64,000 nt of DNA from Paenibacillus_Z sp042653205 (lineage in GTDB: Bacteria; Bacillota; Bacilli; Paenibacillales; Paenibacillaceae): NCBI RefSeq assembly GCF_042653205.1, contig NZ_JBHSHY010000013.1:1-64000 (forward strand). The letters are read 5' to 3'. The notes beneath the pieces were generated by a model. It did no database searches. It saw only the letters and a program-made list of their open reading frames with translations, and had not been told where the DNA came from. The stretch's first letter is position 1, and every line of letters begins with the position of its first letter. Position numbers and translations under genes: made by a program. Positions 24,969 through 33,489 of the stretch are shown here, in pieces.

Positions 24969-26702
24969 TTACAGGTGCTCGATCCACGACTTCCTAAAAT
25001 CATCGTATCCGTGATCAGCGGAACGGATATTCTGAATGATCGCCGGAAGGGTTCGATTGAGCACGGGATGATACCGGAAAAGAATCAGGTGTTCGCTCCG
25101 CACATAGCTTTCAATTCGATTGATCCATCGCTCGCGTTTGGTTTTATCCGGTTCGATCTTATATCCTTCTAACATGCTGTCGATCGTCCGAAGATGCTCC
25201 TCGCTCAGAAACCTGCGATAGATGAGAGATTCATTATAGAAGCTGTCCAAGATGGATAAGTACGGATCGGCGGATGCGCTTTCCCCCATAAAGATGAAAT
25301 CAGCATCTTGATCCATCGACCGGTCATAGAAGTCCTTCATTTGAAAATAAACGCAATCGACCGATATTCCCTCGGCAGCAGCCATCTCGGCAAACCAACG
25401 TGCCTCCTCTCTTTCCCTTGGAACATGATTCGCATATAGCGTCAGTCGCTCGCCCTCGTAACCTGATTGCGCAAGCAGCCGTTTCGCTTCGTCTTTGCTC
25501 TTTCTCGGCAGGCTCGATTTCCAGGGGATGAAACTCGAAGCCGCCACCAAAGATTCGCGTCCCAGATCGACCTGCATTTGATCCATATCCAGCAAATGAT
25601 AGAGCGCTTCCCTGAACTTAAGTTGGCGAACGATCGGTGATTTCCGGAAATTGAATGCGAGATACCGATATTTATTCAAGACGTCCTCCTTCAGGAAGGC
25701 AGGGTCATGCGGAGCATGATCTTTGTTTAGATAGATCATTGCTTCTGAAGCTTCTTCGGAAGCCAGATATAGCTCCACTTCGTCGAGAAAAGGCCGTTCC
25801 AGGAAATACTGATCGAACGCCTGCAGAACAATCAGGGTATCTGATCGCTTTTTCAGCTGAAACGGGCCGGTGCCGATCCATTTGTGTTCTGCAAAAGGTT
25901 CGTCCTTAGGAAGAATGGATAAGTTGCAAGCGCAGAGATACCTCGGAAACAATAAATTCGGTCGGTTCAAGCGAAAGTGAACGACATACGGAGATAGGCA
26001 CTCCATTTCCTGAATGTCCTGAACGAGCCACCGCATCGGCGCTTTTTCGCCTTGGAACCGCCGAAAGGTATAAACGACATCTTCGCTGGTTAAGGTGCGA
26101 TGATGATGGAAGCGAACCCCTTTCCGCAGATAAAAGGTCCATGACGAATGGTTGTTATCCGATATCCAGCGATAAGCCAGATGGGGACGGACTTCCTCTG
26201 TTATTGGATCGTATACGGCCAATGTATCTCCAAGCTGTTGAATACAATAATGTTCGAGTGAGATGGATGCCACCAATGGATCAAGCGTCGACACTTTATT
26301 CATCACAACCGTACGCAAAACATCCTTCTCATGATCGGGAGAATGCAGTCCGAATAAATGCTGCACCTCTTTCGACACTTCGGCGATCCATGATTTCGGA
26401 ACCGAAAGTTGTAAAAATCGAATAATGTCTTCCAGTTGATCATTGTTGACGCATGCTAGCACAGCTTGCTCCACTTCATCCTGAAAAGATCGCGCGAATG
26501 TAAGACGCGAAAGATTTCCCCTTCCGATACCTGGATCGTAACGAAATCGTCCTTCTTGTTCATATTTTTTTAGTTTTCGCTTCACGTTTTTTCGGTCGCA
26601 AAACCAGATGCTTTCGAGCTCGAGAAGTTTGAATTCCACTCGTTTCTCTACTTCTCGTTCGTACAAGAAAGCCCGCATTTCATAATAGGAAAAGTCTCTC
26701 AT
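24969..26702 (-). CDS. SgrR-like regulator with solute-binding domain
   Basis: A 577-residue protein: N-terminal winged-helix DNA-binding region (about 1-110, CDRKNVKRKLKKYEQEGRF) fused to a SBP_bac_5 oligopeptide-binding-protein-like domain (about 130-570, with STLDPLVASISLEHYCIQQL and WTFYLRKGVRFHHH). It has no signal peptide, so it is cytoplasmic, like SgrR of enterics. Such proteins in Paenibacillus are often divergent from MFS exporters, as here. The ATG at 26702 has GGAGG seven bases upstream; an ATG six bases earlier overlaps that site. Its C-terminal end lies against repeat copy 3. A fragment of a homologous gene is at 22304. Confidence 0.85.
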   Translation of the reverse strand: MRDFSYYEMRAFLYEREVEKRVEFKLLELESIWFCDRKNVKRKLKKYEQEGRFRYDPGIGRGNLSRLTFARSFQDEVEQAVLACVNNDQLEDIIRFLQLSVPKSWIAEVSKEVQHLFGLHSPDHEKDVLRTVVMNKVSTLDPLVASISLEHYCIQQLGDTLAVYDPITEEVRPHLAYRWISDNNHSSWTFYLRKGVRFHHHRTLTSEDVVYTFRRFQGEKAPMRWLVQDIQEMECLSPYVVHFRLNRPNLLFPRYLCACNLSILPKDEPFAEHKWIGTGPFQLKKRSDTLIVLQAFDQYFLERPFLDEVELYLASEEASEAMIYLNKDHAPHDPAFLKEDVLNKYRYLAFNFRKSPIVRQLKFREALYHLLDMDQMQVDLGRESLVAASSFIPWKSSLPRKSKDEAKRLLAQSGYEGERLTLYANHVPREREEARWFAEMAAAEGISVDCVYFQMKDFYDRSMDQDADFIFMGESASADPYLSILDSFYNESLIYRRFLSEEHLRTIDSMLEGYKIEPDKTKRERWINRIESYVRSEHLILFRYHPVLNRTLPAIIQNIRSADHGYDDFRKSWIEHL

Positions 26703-26718
26703 GACCATCCCTCCACAT

Positions 26719-26778
26719 AAAAGGGGTCGATTATTCGCGAATCATACCATTTTTACCCCCTTTTGACCAGCGTATAAT
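26719..26778. promoter_or_regulatory. Divergent promoter/operator between SgrR-like and MFS genes
   Basis: AAAAGGGGT (26719-26727) and ACCCCCTTTT (26755-26764) form an inverted repeat around a central palindrome ATTCGCGAAT (26733-26742). A TATAAT (26773-26778) reads towards the MFS gene. The symmetry suggests the binding site of the SgrR-like regulator. Confidence 0.45.
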
Positions 26779-26802
26779 TGTGAGCAAAGGAGGGGCTTGC
26801 AT

Positions 26803-28080
26803 ATGTATAAATCTTTGCATCCGAACATTCGATTGAGGCTTTACGTCACGTTTCTAAGCCGATTAAGCGGCTCGATGATATTCCCGTTTATTGCGATTTA
26901 TTTTTCTCGGGAGTTGGGAACGGCTGTTGCGGGAGGTATAGTGATGGCCCAAGTAGCTGTCGAATTGCTCGCTAGTTTTGCTGGAGGATATTGGGCAGAC
27001 CGGATTGGCAGAAAACCCCTGCTTGTCATCGGTGAGTGTTTGAACACCTTTGCTTTTCTAGGGATGCTTTTGGCGAACTCACTCTGGTGGTCTTCTGCTT
27101 GGGTCACTTTCGCCATGCTCTTGCTCATCGGCATCGCAACAGGACTGATAAATCCAGCCGCAGATGCCATGCTGATTGACGTGAGTACCAAGGAAACACG
27201 GACCTACATGTATTCCATCAACTACTGGACACGCAACATCTCGCTCATGCTCGGACTCATGGTTGGCGGATGGTTTTTTCAGAACCATCTTTTCGGGCTG
27301 CTGTTCGTCCTCTTTAGTATGTCCCTATTTACGCTGACAATTACCCTGCTGTATATCAGGGAAACGTATGATCGTCAGCATCCCGTCACCGTACCCGCTT
27401 CTAACGGATTGCATGCCGTGCTGAGCAGTTATCGGGCGGTTGTTCGCGATATTCCGTTTGTCTGGTTTACGCTGGGAGGGATTGCAATTTACGCACTTGA
27501 GTTTCAGCGCGTCAATTTCATTTCCATCCGAATGGAGCATGAAATCGCCGCGCGTACCGTCCGATTGTTCGATTTTCCTCCGTTTATATTGGATGGCGTA
27601 AAGTTAATGAGCCTGCTAACCGTCGAAAATACGCTGCTGATCGTTTTGTTCGTATCCACCGCGGCCAAGCTCATTCGCAATCGTTCTGAACAGCCTGTCA
27701 TGTACGCCGGATTCACTCTCTTCGGTCTCGGTTATGCCTATCTCGCCTTCTCCAATCAAATTGTGGGATTGTTCCTTGCCGTGATCGTATTGACGATCGG
27801 AGAACTGTTGTACGTTCCGACACGCCAAACGATGCTGGCGAGCATCGTGGACGAATCGAAACGCGGGTCCTATATGGCTTTCAACGGCCTTGTCGTACAA
27901 GCCGGGAAAATGTTCGGAGCCTTGGGCATCTTCGTGGGAGGATGGGTCAGCAATATCGGAATGGGCTTGCTCTATTTGCTTTTTGCAATCATGGCGATCG
28001 GCTTATCAAGACTGGGCTGCGTCAAATGGAATCGCCAAACAAAAGCAATGAAGATGCCTGCATCTATTATAAAGTCATGA
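26803..28080 (+). CDS. MFS transporter (drug/efflux type)
   Basis: A 425-residue protein with about 12 hydrophobic helices and the MFS loop 2-3 motif GGYWADRIGRKP. The early PFIAIYFSRELG and later VPTRQTMLASIVDESKRG resemble DHA1 drug:proton antiporters. The ATG at 26803 has AAAGGAGG eight bases upstream; a TTG at 26797 would be too close to it. It is divergent from the SgrR-like regulator. Substrate unknown. Confidence 0.88.
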   Translation: MYKSLHPNIRLRLYVTFLSRLSGSMIFPFIAIYFSRELGTAVAGGIVMAQVAVELLASFAGGYWADRIGRKPLLVIGECLNTFAFLGMLLANSLWWSSAWVTFAMLLLIGIATGLINPAADAMLIDVSTKETRTYMYSINYWTRNISLMLGLMVGGWFFQNHLFGLLFVLFSMSLFTLTITLLYIRETYDRQHPVTVPASNGLHAVLSSYRAVVRDIPFVWFTLGGIAIYALEFQRVNFISIRMEHEIAARTVRLFDFPPFILDGVKLMSLLTVENTLLIVLFVSTAAKLIRNRSEQPVMYAGFTLFGLGYAYLAFSNQIVGLFLAVIVLTIGELLYVPTRQTMLASIVDESKRGSYMAFNGLVVQAGKMFGALGIFVGGWVSNIGMGLLYLLFAIMAIGLSRLGCVKWNRQTKAMKMPASIIKS

Positions 28081-28174
28081 TAGCCTGACAACCGGCGAGA
28101 CAAACGTTACAGGCACATACTTAGATAGTAAGGTGCAAGCGGTATGAAGATTTCAACCGGAGATGAAAACCATC

Positions 28175-28806
28175 ATGATTCTCGTCTATTACCTCGTTAC
28201 CTCAATCGGAGCGCTGCTGTTGGGCTTTGTTCAGCCCGCGCTTGGCGTACCCGAGGTGCCGTGCTAATCGCAGGCACGTTTGCCGCTGACTGGCTGTGGT
28301 ACGCAGTCACCGGCCATTCGGTCGCCTATACTTCTCCTGCTTCCTTCCCGCATCCATTCTGGATCATTGTGGTCGCCCAATTTATAGGAGCGGCGGGAGA
28401 AGAGGTGGGTTGGCGCTGCTTCCTGCAACCGACGCTTCAGAGCCGAATCGGCACCTTCCCGGCCTCCATCGTCGTGGGCATTGCGTGGGGCGTCTGGCAT
28501 ATCGGCGTTTTCGCCGAAGGTTGGGTTTATGCGTCGCTGTTCATTCTATTCGCCGTCTCCCTCTCTGTCATATTCGGCGAACTGTTAAGCGATGCTAGAG
28601 GCGGGAGGCTCTTGCTGGCCACTTCGTGCCATGCCCTGTTTAACCTAGGCATGCTCCTCTGGTTCAACGAGGAGGACGGCAGCCGCTTGGCGATGGGCAC
28701 ATTGGCCTCGGCATGCACGATCGCCGCCGTCATCGTTATGGTGATCGTACGCGGGAAGTGGGCCGGGACCAGTGCTGTCCATCTACCGACTAAATCGGCG
28801 AGATAA
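28175..28806 (+). pseudogene. CPBP-family intramembrane protease, frameshifted
   Basis: A start at 28175 with GGAGATG upstream encodes a good first helix (MILVYYLVTSIGALLLGFVQ, then PALGVPEVPC) that stops at 28265. The rest of the protein continues in another frame: GAAGEEVGWRCFL (EExxxR motif), WGVWHIG and the final His motif SCHALFN, all diagnostic of CPBP (Abi/CAAX-like) membrane proteases. About 60 residues normally found between helix 1 and the EExxxR motif appear shortened, so a deletion plus frameshift is likely. The continuous frame from 28144 has an unconvincing, Arg-rich N-terminus. Probably not functional. Confidence 0.65.
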
Positions 28807-28837
28807 CCGTGATCAACTGAGGGTAACTAAAGACAGC

Positions 28838-28876
28838 GCGGAGAACTTTATCACAAGTAACGGTGAAAATATTTGC
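28838..28876 (+). repeat. rlmH-end repeat copy 4
   Basis: GCGGAGAACTTTATCACAAG then TAACGGTGAAAATATTTGC. It encodes Arg-Gly-Glu-Leu-Tyr-His-Lys-stop. The tail matches the bases after the real rlmH stop (CGGCGAAAATTTT) closely. Confidence 0.78.
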
Positions 28877-29007
28877 AGGAGGAGCATGGCGGCGTATGTG
28901 CTTTAGCTAAACACTGCGAGTGGCAAGTTTTTGGACAATGTATTAAGGGCAGGGATCTGAAGTGCGGTAACGAATAATGAATGGCATCCCCCCTGCAATA
29001 GTTGAAC

Positions 29008-29036
29008 TTGACGAGTCGGATGCCTCGAAATATATC
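29008..29036 (+). promoter_or_regulatory. Promoter of the AraC-family gene
   Basis: TTGACG (29008-29013), 17 bases, TATATC (29031-29036), ending 32 bases before the start codon. Confidence 0.5.
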
Positions 29037-29068
29037 CTGCTACTCTAAGAGAGAAAGGAGGTCATTGG

Positions 29069-29947
29069 ATGAATATGCTCGAGAGCTTTAATAGTGCGTT
29101 AGACTATATCGAACGGAATCTGGAGAATGAGATCGACGAAAATGAGCTGGCGAAACGTGCTCACTGTTCTGTTTATCATTTTAAAAGAATGTTTTCCTAC
29201 TTGGCGGATATTTCGCTTCATGAATATATTCGTCGTAGACGTCTAACGCTTGCGGCGCTTGAGTTGCAGAACAGCCCAGTCAAGGTGATTGATGTCGCCA
29301 TGAAATATGGATACTACTCGCCTGATGCATTTACGCGTGCTTTTCAAGTCCAACATGGAGTTACGCCAACAGAACTGAGGATATCGAACCAGTCACTGAA
29401 AGTATATCCTCCAATGACCTTTCGATTATCTATTGGAGGTGGCGAACCGATGATGTTCAGAATTGAAAACAAGGATGAATTCCAAGTGATCGGAATAACC
29501 AATCGGGTTACACCGATTGAAATGGGCGAACATCCTGGCGTCGAGCAAGTTTGGAGGTCTACGGATCACGACACGTATGCCGAATTGAAATCGATTAATA
29601 ACGTAGAGCCATTCGGTATTCTTCATGTGAACGTAGGCGAAGAGTTTGGAAACAGAAAGGCTGATTATAATTACTATCTAGCCGTAGCCTCGACGGAAGT
29701 AAGTCCAGACAAATTTTCTAGGTTAGTCATACCGGCGATGACCTGGGTCGTTGTTGATACGAAAGTTCCTTGGGAACCGGGAAAATGGAAGCAAATCTAC
29801 GGAGAATGGTTTCCTACCTCAGGGTATGAACAGGTTGAAGGACCAACAATACAAGTGGGGCCCGAGATCCAAATAGGCGTGGAAAAGCAGCTTCTCACAG
29901 AAGAAGTTGGAGTAGAGTTCTGGATACCTATTAAGAAGGCACGGTAG
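29069..29947 (+). CDS. AraC-family regulator with GyrI-like effector domain
   Basis: A 292-residue protein. AraC-type DNA-binding domain at the N-terminus (about 8-105: AKRAHCSVYHFKRMFSYL, VAMKYGYYSPDAFTRAFQ) followed by a GyrI-like/effector-binding domain (about 125-290). This is the Rob/BltR-like layout of drug-responsive regulators. AAAGGAGG precedes the ATG. It is the only intact gene of its cassette, between repeat copies 4 and 5. No obvious target lies next to it other than the DoxX gene of the next cassette. Confidence 0.88.
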   Translation: MNMLESFNSALDYIERNLENEIDENELAKRAHCSVYHFKRMFSYLADISLHEYIRRRRLTLAALELQNSPVKVIDVAMKYGYYSPDAFTRAFQVQHGVTPTELRISNQSLKVYPPMTFRLSIGGGEPMMFRIENKDEFQVIGITNRVTPIEMGEHPGVEQVWRSTDHDTYAELKSINNVEPFGILHVNVGEEFGNRKADYNYYLAVASTEVSPDKFSRLVIPAMTWVVVDTKVPWEPGKWKQIYGEWFPTSGYEQVEGPTIQVGPEIQIGVEKQLLTEEVGVEFWIPIKKAR

Positions 29948-29973
29948 ATCAAACAGATCATACTCTTGACATT

Positions 29974-30003
29974 AGGGCCATCCGATACCGGGTGGCCTTA
30001 AAA
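29974..30003 (+). terminator. Island hairpin (GGGCCATCC type) after AraC gene
   Basis: AGGGCCATCCG pairs with CGGGTGGCCTT, then TAAAA. It belongs to the island's recurring GGCCATCC/GGATGGCC hairpin family and leads directly into rlmH-end repeat copy 5. Confidence 0.65.
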
Positions 30004-30019
30004 CTTGCCGCTACAGACG

Positions 30020-30050
30020 GTGCGGAGAACCTTATCACAAGTCATGCATC
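30020..30050 (+). repeat. rlmH-end repeat copy 5
   Basis: TGCGGAGAACCTTATCACAAG followed by TCATGC: it encodes Cys-Gly-Glu-Pro-Tyr-His-Lys-Ser, with the stop lost. The upstream CTTGCCGCTACAGACGG is shared with copy 6. Confidence 0.72.
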
Positions 30051-30150
30051 AAAGAAGTGGCAAAGAACTCAATAAAAAGCATCATTTTTTGATACATTTA
30101 AAAGATACAATCAAACTTGTAAGAAATAGAGCATCGGAGGAGATAATAAT

Positions 30151-30606
30151 ATGTCTAACTACTCTATCAGAGCAATCCTCAAAAACGACAAAATGACGGG
30201 TACGGAACAAACCACGAAAGGAGAAACGCTTCCTCGGGGAATAGCGATTGCTTATTGGGTTGCGACGGCGCTGCTTGCTTTTGTAGTGGGGAGCGGAGGA
30301 ATCGGGGATATCACCCATCAATGGGGGACGATCGAGACGGAGGAGATATTGGGGTATCCTTCGTACTTTCTGACCGTGATCGGGATTTGGAAGGTGCTAG
30401 GGGCGATCGCCGTTCTAGTACCGGGTTTTCCGCGAATGAAAGAATGGGCATACGCAGGTATTTTCTTTGAAATGACGGGCGCTGCCGCATCGCATGCATT
30501 CGCGGGAGACTATGGGGCTTATTCATACCATATGCTCACCACCATTGGTTTTGCAGTCCTGACGATCGTTTCGTGGGCATTGCGTCCGAACAGCCGCAAA
30601 CTTTAA
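30151..30606 (+). CDS. DoxX-like membrane protein
   Basis: A 151-residue protein with four hydrophobic helices. IAYWVATALLAFVVGSGGIGD, LGYPSYFLTVIGIWKVLGA and the final TIGFAVLTIVSWAL block (listed separately) resemble the DoxX-like (DoxX_2) family of small membrane proteins. Some relatives take part in quinone or thiol redox; no function can be assigned here. GGAGGAG lies nine bases before the ATG. It is followed, 35 bases on, by the 155-residue unknown gene, probably in one operon. Confidence 0.82.
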   Translation: MSNYSIRAILKNDKMTGTEQTTKGETLPRGIAIAYWVATALLAFVVGSGGIGDITHQWGTIETEEILGYPSYFLTVIGIWKVLGAIAVLVPGFPRMKEWAYAGIFFEMTGAAASHAFAGDYGAYSYHMLTTIGFAVLTIVSWALRPNSRKL

Positions 30607-30641
30607 GTTCGATGAAGAATATCGCCAAAGGAGAGATGGAA

Positions 30642-31109
30642 GTGTCCTATACAGTTGATTTCAAAAAGGTGTCTACGGTTGGTTTAGAGTCTTCCCCCGT
30701 AGCAGATGCGCTTGCGGGTTTACGCGCGAATGAAGCTCGTTACTTCATGAACAAATACAAGCAGGAATTTACGGTTGTACCCGCTAGCGAAAGCAAGGAG
30801 ACGCTGGATTATGTGAATCGCATTTTGAAAGAAGAACGCGGCATTGAGTTCGCAGCCATGCCGTTGCAAACGGCGCGTCTTCAAGTGGAGAATATCGACT
30901 GGACCTTCGTCTTTTATGAGGATGGTCTAGGGGTCAACGTCCTGTATACGGTGGATGACGCTAAGAAGCGGGCCGTAGGGTTTAAGCTGTCCGAGGGAAT
31001 GGAAGTACCTAAGGAGCTGGAAGAGAAGAAGTTCAAGTTTGCTAGACAGAAGTCTAGCCTAGCGGGGACGATTCGCGGCACGTTTTTTGTCATTAAAGGC
31101 GAATATTAA
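30642..31109 (+). CDS. Unknown protein, paralogue of 52032-52493
   Basis: A 155-residue soluble protein with no signal peptide. It is strikingly similar over its whole length to the product of 52032-52493 (shared YTV.FK.VSTVGLESSPVA, EALAGLRANEARYFMNKYK, FVIKGEY). I do not recognise the family. GTG at 30642 is chosen: AAAGGAG lies eight bases upstream and the position aligns with the ATG of the paralogue. It follows the DoxX-like gene and a strong terminator comes after it. Confidence 0.75.
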   Translation: MSYTVDFKKVSTVGLESSPVADALAGLRANEARYFMNKYKQEFTVVPASESKETLDYVNRILKEERGIEFAAMPLQTARLQVENIDWTFVFYEDGLGVNVLYTVDDAKKRAVGFKLSEGMEVPKELEEKKFKFARQKSSLAGTIRGTFFVIKGEY

Positions 31110-31129
31110 GGTAATCGGCCAAATCTAAA

Positions 31130-31156
31130 GGGGGCTGCCGCGGGCAGCTCCTTTCG
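31130..31156 (+). terminator. Intrinsic terminator (GGCTGCC-GCG-GGCAGC)
   Basis: GGGGCTGCC pairs with GGGCAGCTCC, followed by TTT. The same hairpin sequence occurs again at 43688-43714. Confidence 0.75.
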
Positions 31157-31374
31157 TCACTTCGTCGTTATGACCGTTAAGTTTAGTTCACGTTCATGCG
31201 CTTCCAGTTTGTTTTTCTCATCCTGTACGGGTTGGGTTTCTCAACTATAAAGACATTCTTGAATGCTTTTCTTTCGAGGTGGGAGAGGGTATCCCGTGTT
31301 CCAGGTAATTTGGAACAGAGTAATGATTGGAACGTATACAAGACAGATGCGATGCTAATAAGTAGGGGAGTTTA

Positions 31375-31800
31375 ATGGAAATTAAAGAAATAGCTATTGT
31401 TGGTGGAGGAACTATATGTTTTATAATAGCGGGATTATTAATTAATCGAGCTGCAAACGGGGACCATGTAAGGTTATTAAAGTGGTCCATTACTACGAGT
31501 TATGTACTTCTAATTCTTAGTATTACATTTAGTCTATACAACGATCATCATATTGATAGTTCGTTTGATTTTTATCTATTCGGTGTTTACGACACCAAAA
31601 CATTCATTAAGGACTATTTTTTCGTAGCATACAATTTGTTCTTCATTATGTTACAAGTGTTTATGAAAATGATTGTCCGCTGGAGAGGTGTTAATAATAT
31701 AACAGTAGAGCAAAAGGTTAATATGTTAATTACAGTCTCTATTGTGGTTAATCCTATATTACAAATCGGATTCATCGGTTCTGTATTTAATTACTGGTGA
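31375..31800 (+). CDS. Four-helix membrane protein, unknown function
   Basis: A 141-residue protein with four predicted membrane helices (about 7-25, 36-55, 78-97, 113-135) and AT-rich codon use quite unlike the backbone, so probably acquired. No family recognised. GGGGAG lies four bases before the ATG. It stands alone between the DUF-like gene and the RibD-like operon. Confidence 0.65.
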   Translation: MEIKEIAIVGGGTICFIIAGLLINRAANGDHVRLLKWSITTSYVLLILSITFSLYNDHHIDSSFDFYLFGVYDTKTFIKDYFFVAYNLFFIMLQVFMKMIVRWRGVNNITVEQKVNMLITVSIVVNPILQIGFIGSVFNYW

Positions 31801-31817
31801 CTGAAATAATATTAGTT

Positions 31818-31846
31818 GACCGTCTGCTTTTATGGGGCGGTTTTCA
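31818..31846 (+). terminator. Weak terminator after membrane protein gene
   Basis: GACCG pairs with CGGTT around a loose loop and is followed by TTTTC; low stability. Confidence 0.35.
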
Positions 31847-31902
31847 TTTGCTCAAAAATCAGCTTCAAACAGTGACAGCAAGATGACGATCTGCAGCTCT
31901 CT

Positions 31903-31934
31903 TAAAATTAAAAGACCCTTGAAAAAGGGTCTTC
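31903..31934 (-). terminator. Terminator for the RibD-like/hydrolase operon
   Basis: On the minus strand AAGACCC(TT) pairs with (AA)GGGTCTT and is followed by TTTAATTTTAAG. Position just past the 31951 stop supports it. Confidence 0.7.
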
Positions 31935-31950
31935 GTGCCGAGTAACCAAT

Positions 31951-32466
31951 TTATCGTTGAATCGCATAGCGCAGTTGGACGATGCCGCCGCCGAGGGGCT
32001 GGCAGTTCAGCAGCTCCACATGCTTATATAAGTAGTTATCGTTGTCGAGTAGAAGATTCAGCCCCTTGCCTTCCATCACGGGCGCCACATTGAAAATCAC
32101 TTCGTCTATAAGATTTTGGCTGAGGAATGAATTGTGGATATCCGCGCCACCGCTAATGAGAGCGGTTTGATGGCCTTTTTGCCGCAGGTGGTTCAAGGCT
32201 TCCTCTGGCGATCTGACAACCGTTACGCCCGGAATATCCATATCCGAGGCGTTCTTAGAAACGACGACGATGTCGACTTGGCCAAAGGGACCTGGACCGC
32301 CGTTGCCGCGCATACCTTCGAACGTGCGGCGCCCGACAATGAAATTTCCTGCAGCTTTCGCGTGTGTCGCGAAGTCGTGCAACGCTTCTTTCTTCGGCGG
32401 GTTATCTGGACCGGATTGCGCATAATTGCCATTGGCTGTTAAGGTTGCCCATAAAATGGTTTTCAT
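31951..32466 (-). CDS. RibD C-terminal/dihydrofolate reductase-like protein
   Basis: A 171-residue protein of the RibD_C (DHFR-fold) family: MKTILWATLTANGNYA at the start, NFIVGRRTFEGMR, and the nucleotide-binding ALISGGADIHNSFL. Family members are NADPH-dependent reductases of unknown substrate. GAGGAGGCG precedes the ATG, and the start overlaps the end of the dehalogenase-like gene by four bases, so the two are translationally coupled and probably work on the same compound. Confidence 0.88.
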   Translation of the reverse strand: MKTILWATLTANGNYAQSGPDNPPKKEALHDFATHAKAAGNFIVGRRTFEGMRGNGGPGPFGQVDIVVVSKNASDMDIPGVTVVRSPEEALNHLRQKGHQTALISGGADIHNSFLSQNLIDEVIFNVAPVMEGKGLNLLLDNDNYLYKHVELLNCQPLGGGIVQLRYAIQR

Positions 32467-33353
32467 AATAAAACGCCTCCTCTAATTCTCTTCCGTATTC
32501 TTCGAATTGCTGCAACTACCCGGTCCGGACGATCTTCTTGCACGTAGTGCGAGGCATCTTCCAGAATCTCGGTTTCGTTTAACGGCAAGTATCTTTGCCA
32601 TTTGGCCATCTGTTCGATCGGGAAGCCTGCGCTGTCTTTCATTCCCCACAAGATTTGAGCGGGCACATCGGATAAATTCGACAACTTCGATTCAATGTCG
32701 GCAAGCCACTTTCGTGCCTTGCGGATCTGCCTTGGAAATACCCATGTCGGTATCCTGGACTTCGGAGTCGGAAACGGGTCGGTATAGGCTTTTCTCAAGC
32801 TATCCGTGACTTTCTCGGCATGGTGTATGCCGTGCGGAACAATGATTTTGGCGAAGAAGTTGCGCCGTGTTTGAAGCCAGCGGCCGATTGGCCATCCTCC
32901 CATAGCGAGTGAAAACAATCTCATCGGCATAATTTCAGCAGGCCAGGCCCAAGTATTCATCACGACGATGCCGTGCAAGTTATTCCGATGCTGAACCGCG
33001 TAGTTCAGCCCGATCGGGCCTCCCCAATCCTGAACGACTAGAATGACATCCTTTAAATTCAGATGTTGAATGAGATCATAAACGGCTTTCGATTGCTCCT
33101 GTGGGGTAAACCGATAGCCTTCAGGTGCCTTCGACATCCCGAACCCGGGGTAATCGGGAGCGATCAGACGGAATTCCGTACGAAGCTCCTTGATTACGTT
33201 TCGATAAAGATAGGACCACGTAGGGTTGCCGTGCAGGAGAAGAACAGTCGGCCCTTGCCCTTCATCGACGTAGTGAATGTGTCCGTCGCGGTAAGGCATC
33301 CAGCGGTCGTTAAACGGATACTCCGCTGTGTCCAATTCAAACGATCTGATCAT
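32463..33353 (-). CDS. Haloalkane dehalogenase-like alpha/beta hydrolase
   Basis: A 296-residue alpha/beta hydrolase with the haloalkane-dehalogenase signature: HGNPTWSYLYR (Asn43 position of the halide-binding pair), nucleophile Asp109 followed by halide-binding Trp110 in VVQDWGG, and catalytic His in DASHYVQED (about 269). An aspartate rather than serine nucleophile separates it from esterases; epoxide hydrolases and fluoroacetate dehalogenases are the alternatives. AAGGAGGGC precedes the ATG. First gene of the two-gene operon; divergent from HxlR, its likely regulator. Confidence 0.82.
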   Translation of the reverse strand: MIRSFELDTAEYPFNDRWMPYRDGHIHYVDEGQGPTVLLLHGNPTWSYLYRNVIKELRTEFRLIAPDYPGFGMSKAPEGYRFTPQEQSKAVYDLIQHLNLKDVILVVQDWGGPIGLNYAVQHRNNLHGIVVMNTWAWPAEIMPMRLFSLAMGGWPIGRWLQTRRNFFAKIIVPHGIHHAEKVTDSLRKAYTDPFPTPKSRIPTWVFPRQIRKARKWLADIESKLSNLSDVPAQILWGMKDSAGFPIEQMAKWQRYLPLNETEILEDASHYVQEDRPDRVVAAIRRIRKRIRGGVLL

Positions 33354-33424
33354 GCTGTGCCCTCCTTCCTTGGCCTATTGGGATCATTTCCCTTTGTTTG
33401 ATTTACATCATAATTGGTATGTGG

Positions 33425-33439
33425 TACTTTTGAAAAGTA
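33425..33439. promoter_or_regulatory. HxlR operator palindrome
   Basis: TACTTTT-G-AAAAGTA is a perfect seven-base inverted repeat in the middle of the divergent region between the dehalogenase-like gene and hxlR. Dyads of GTAC/AAGTA type are typical for HxlR regulators. Confidence 0.6.
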
Positions 33440-33489
33440 GTTACATTTACGTGCAATAGTTTCAAAAAATGAACTATGGAGTGATTACG

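Noticed and set aside
28144..28174. ATG at 28144 as start of an intact 220-residue CPBP protein
   Set aside because: The first 45 residues from this start are Arg- and His-rich and do not form a membrane helix, while the other frame from 28175 encodes a proper first helix; a frameshift or deletion is the better reading.
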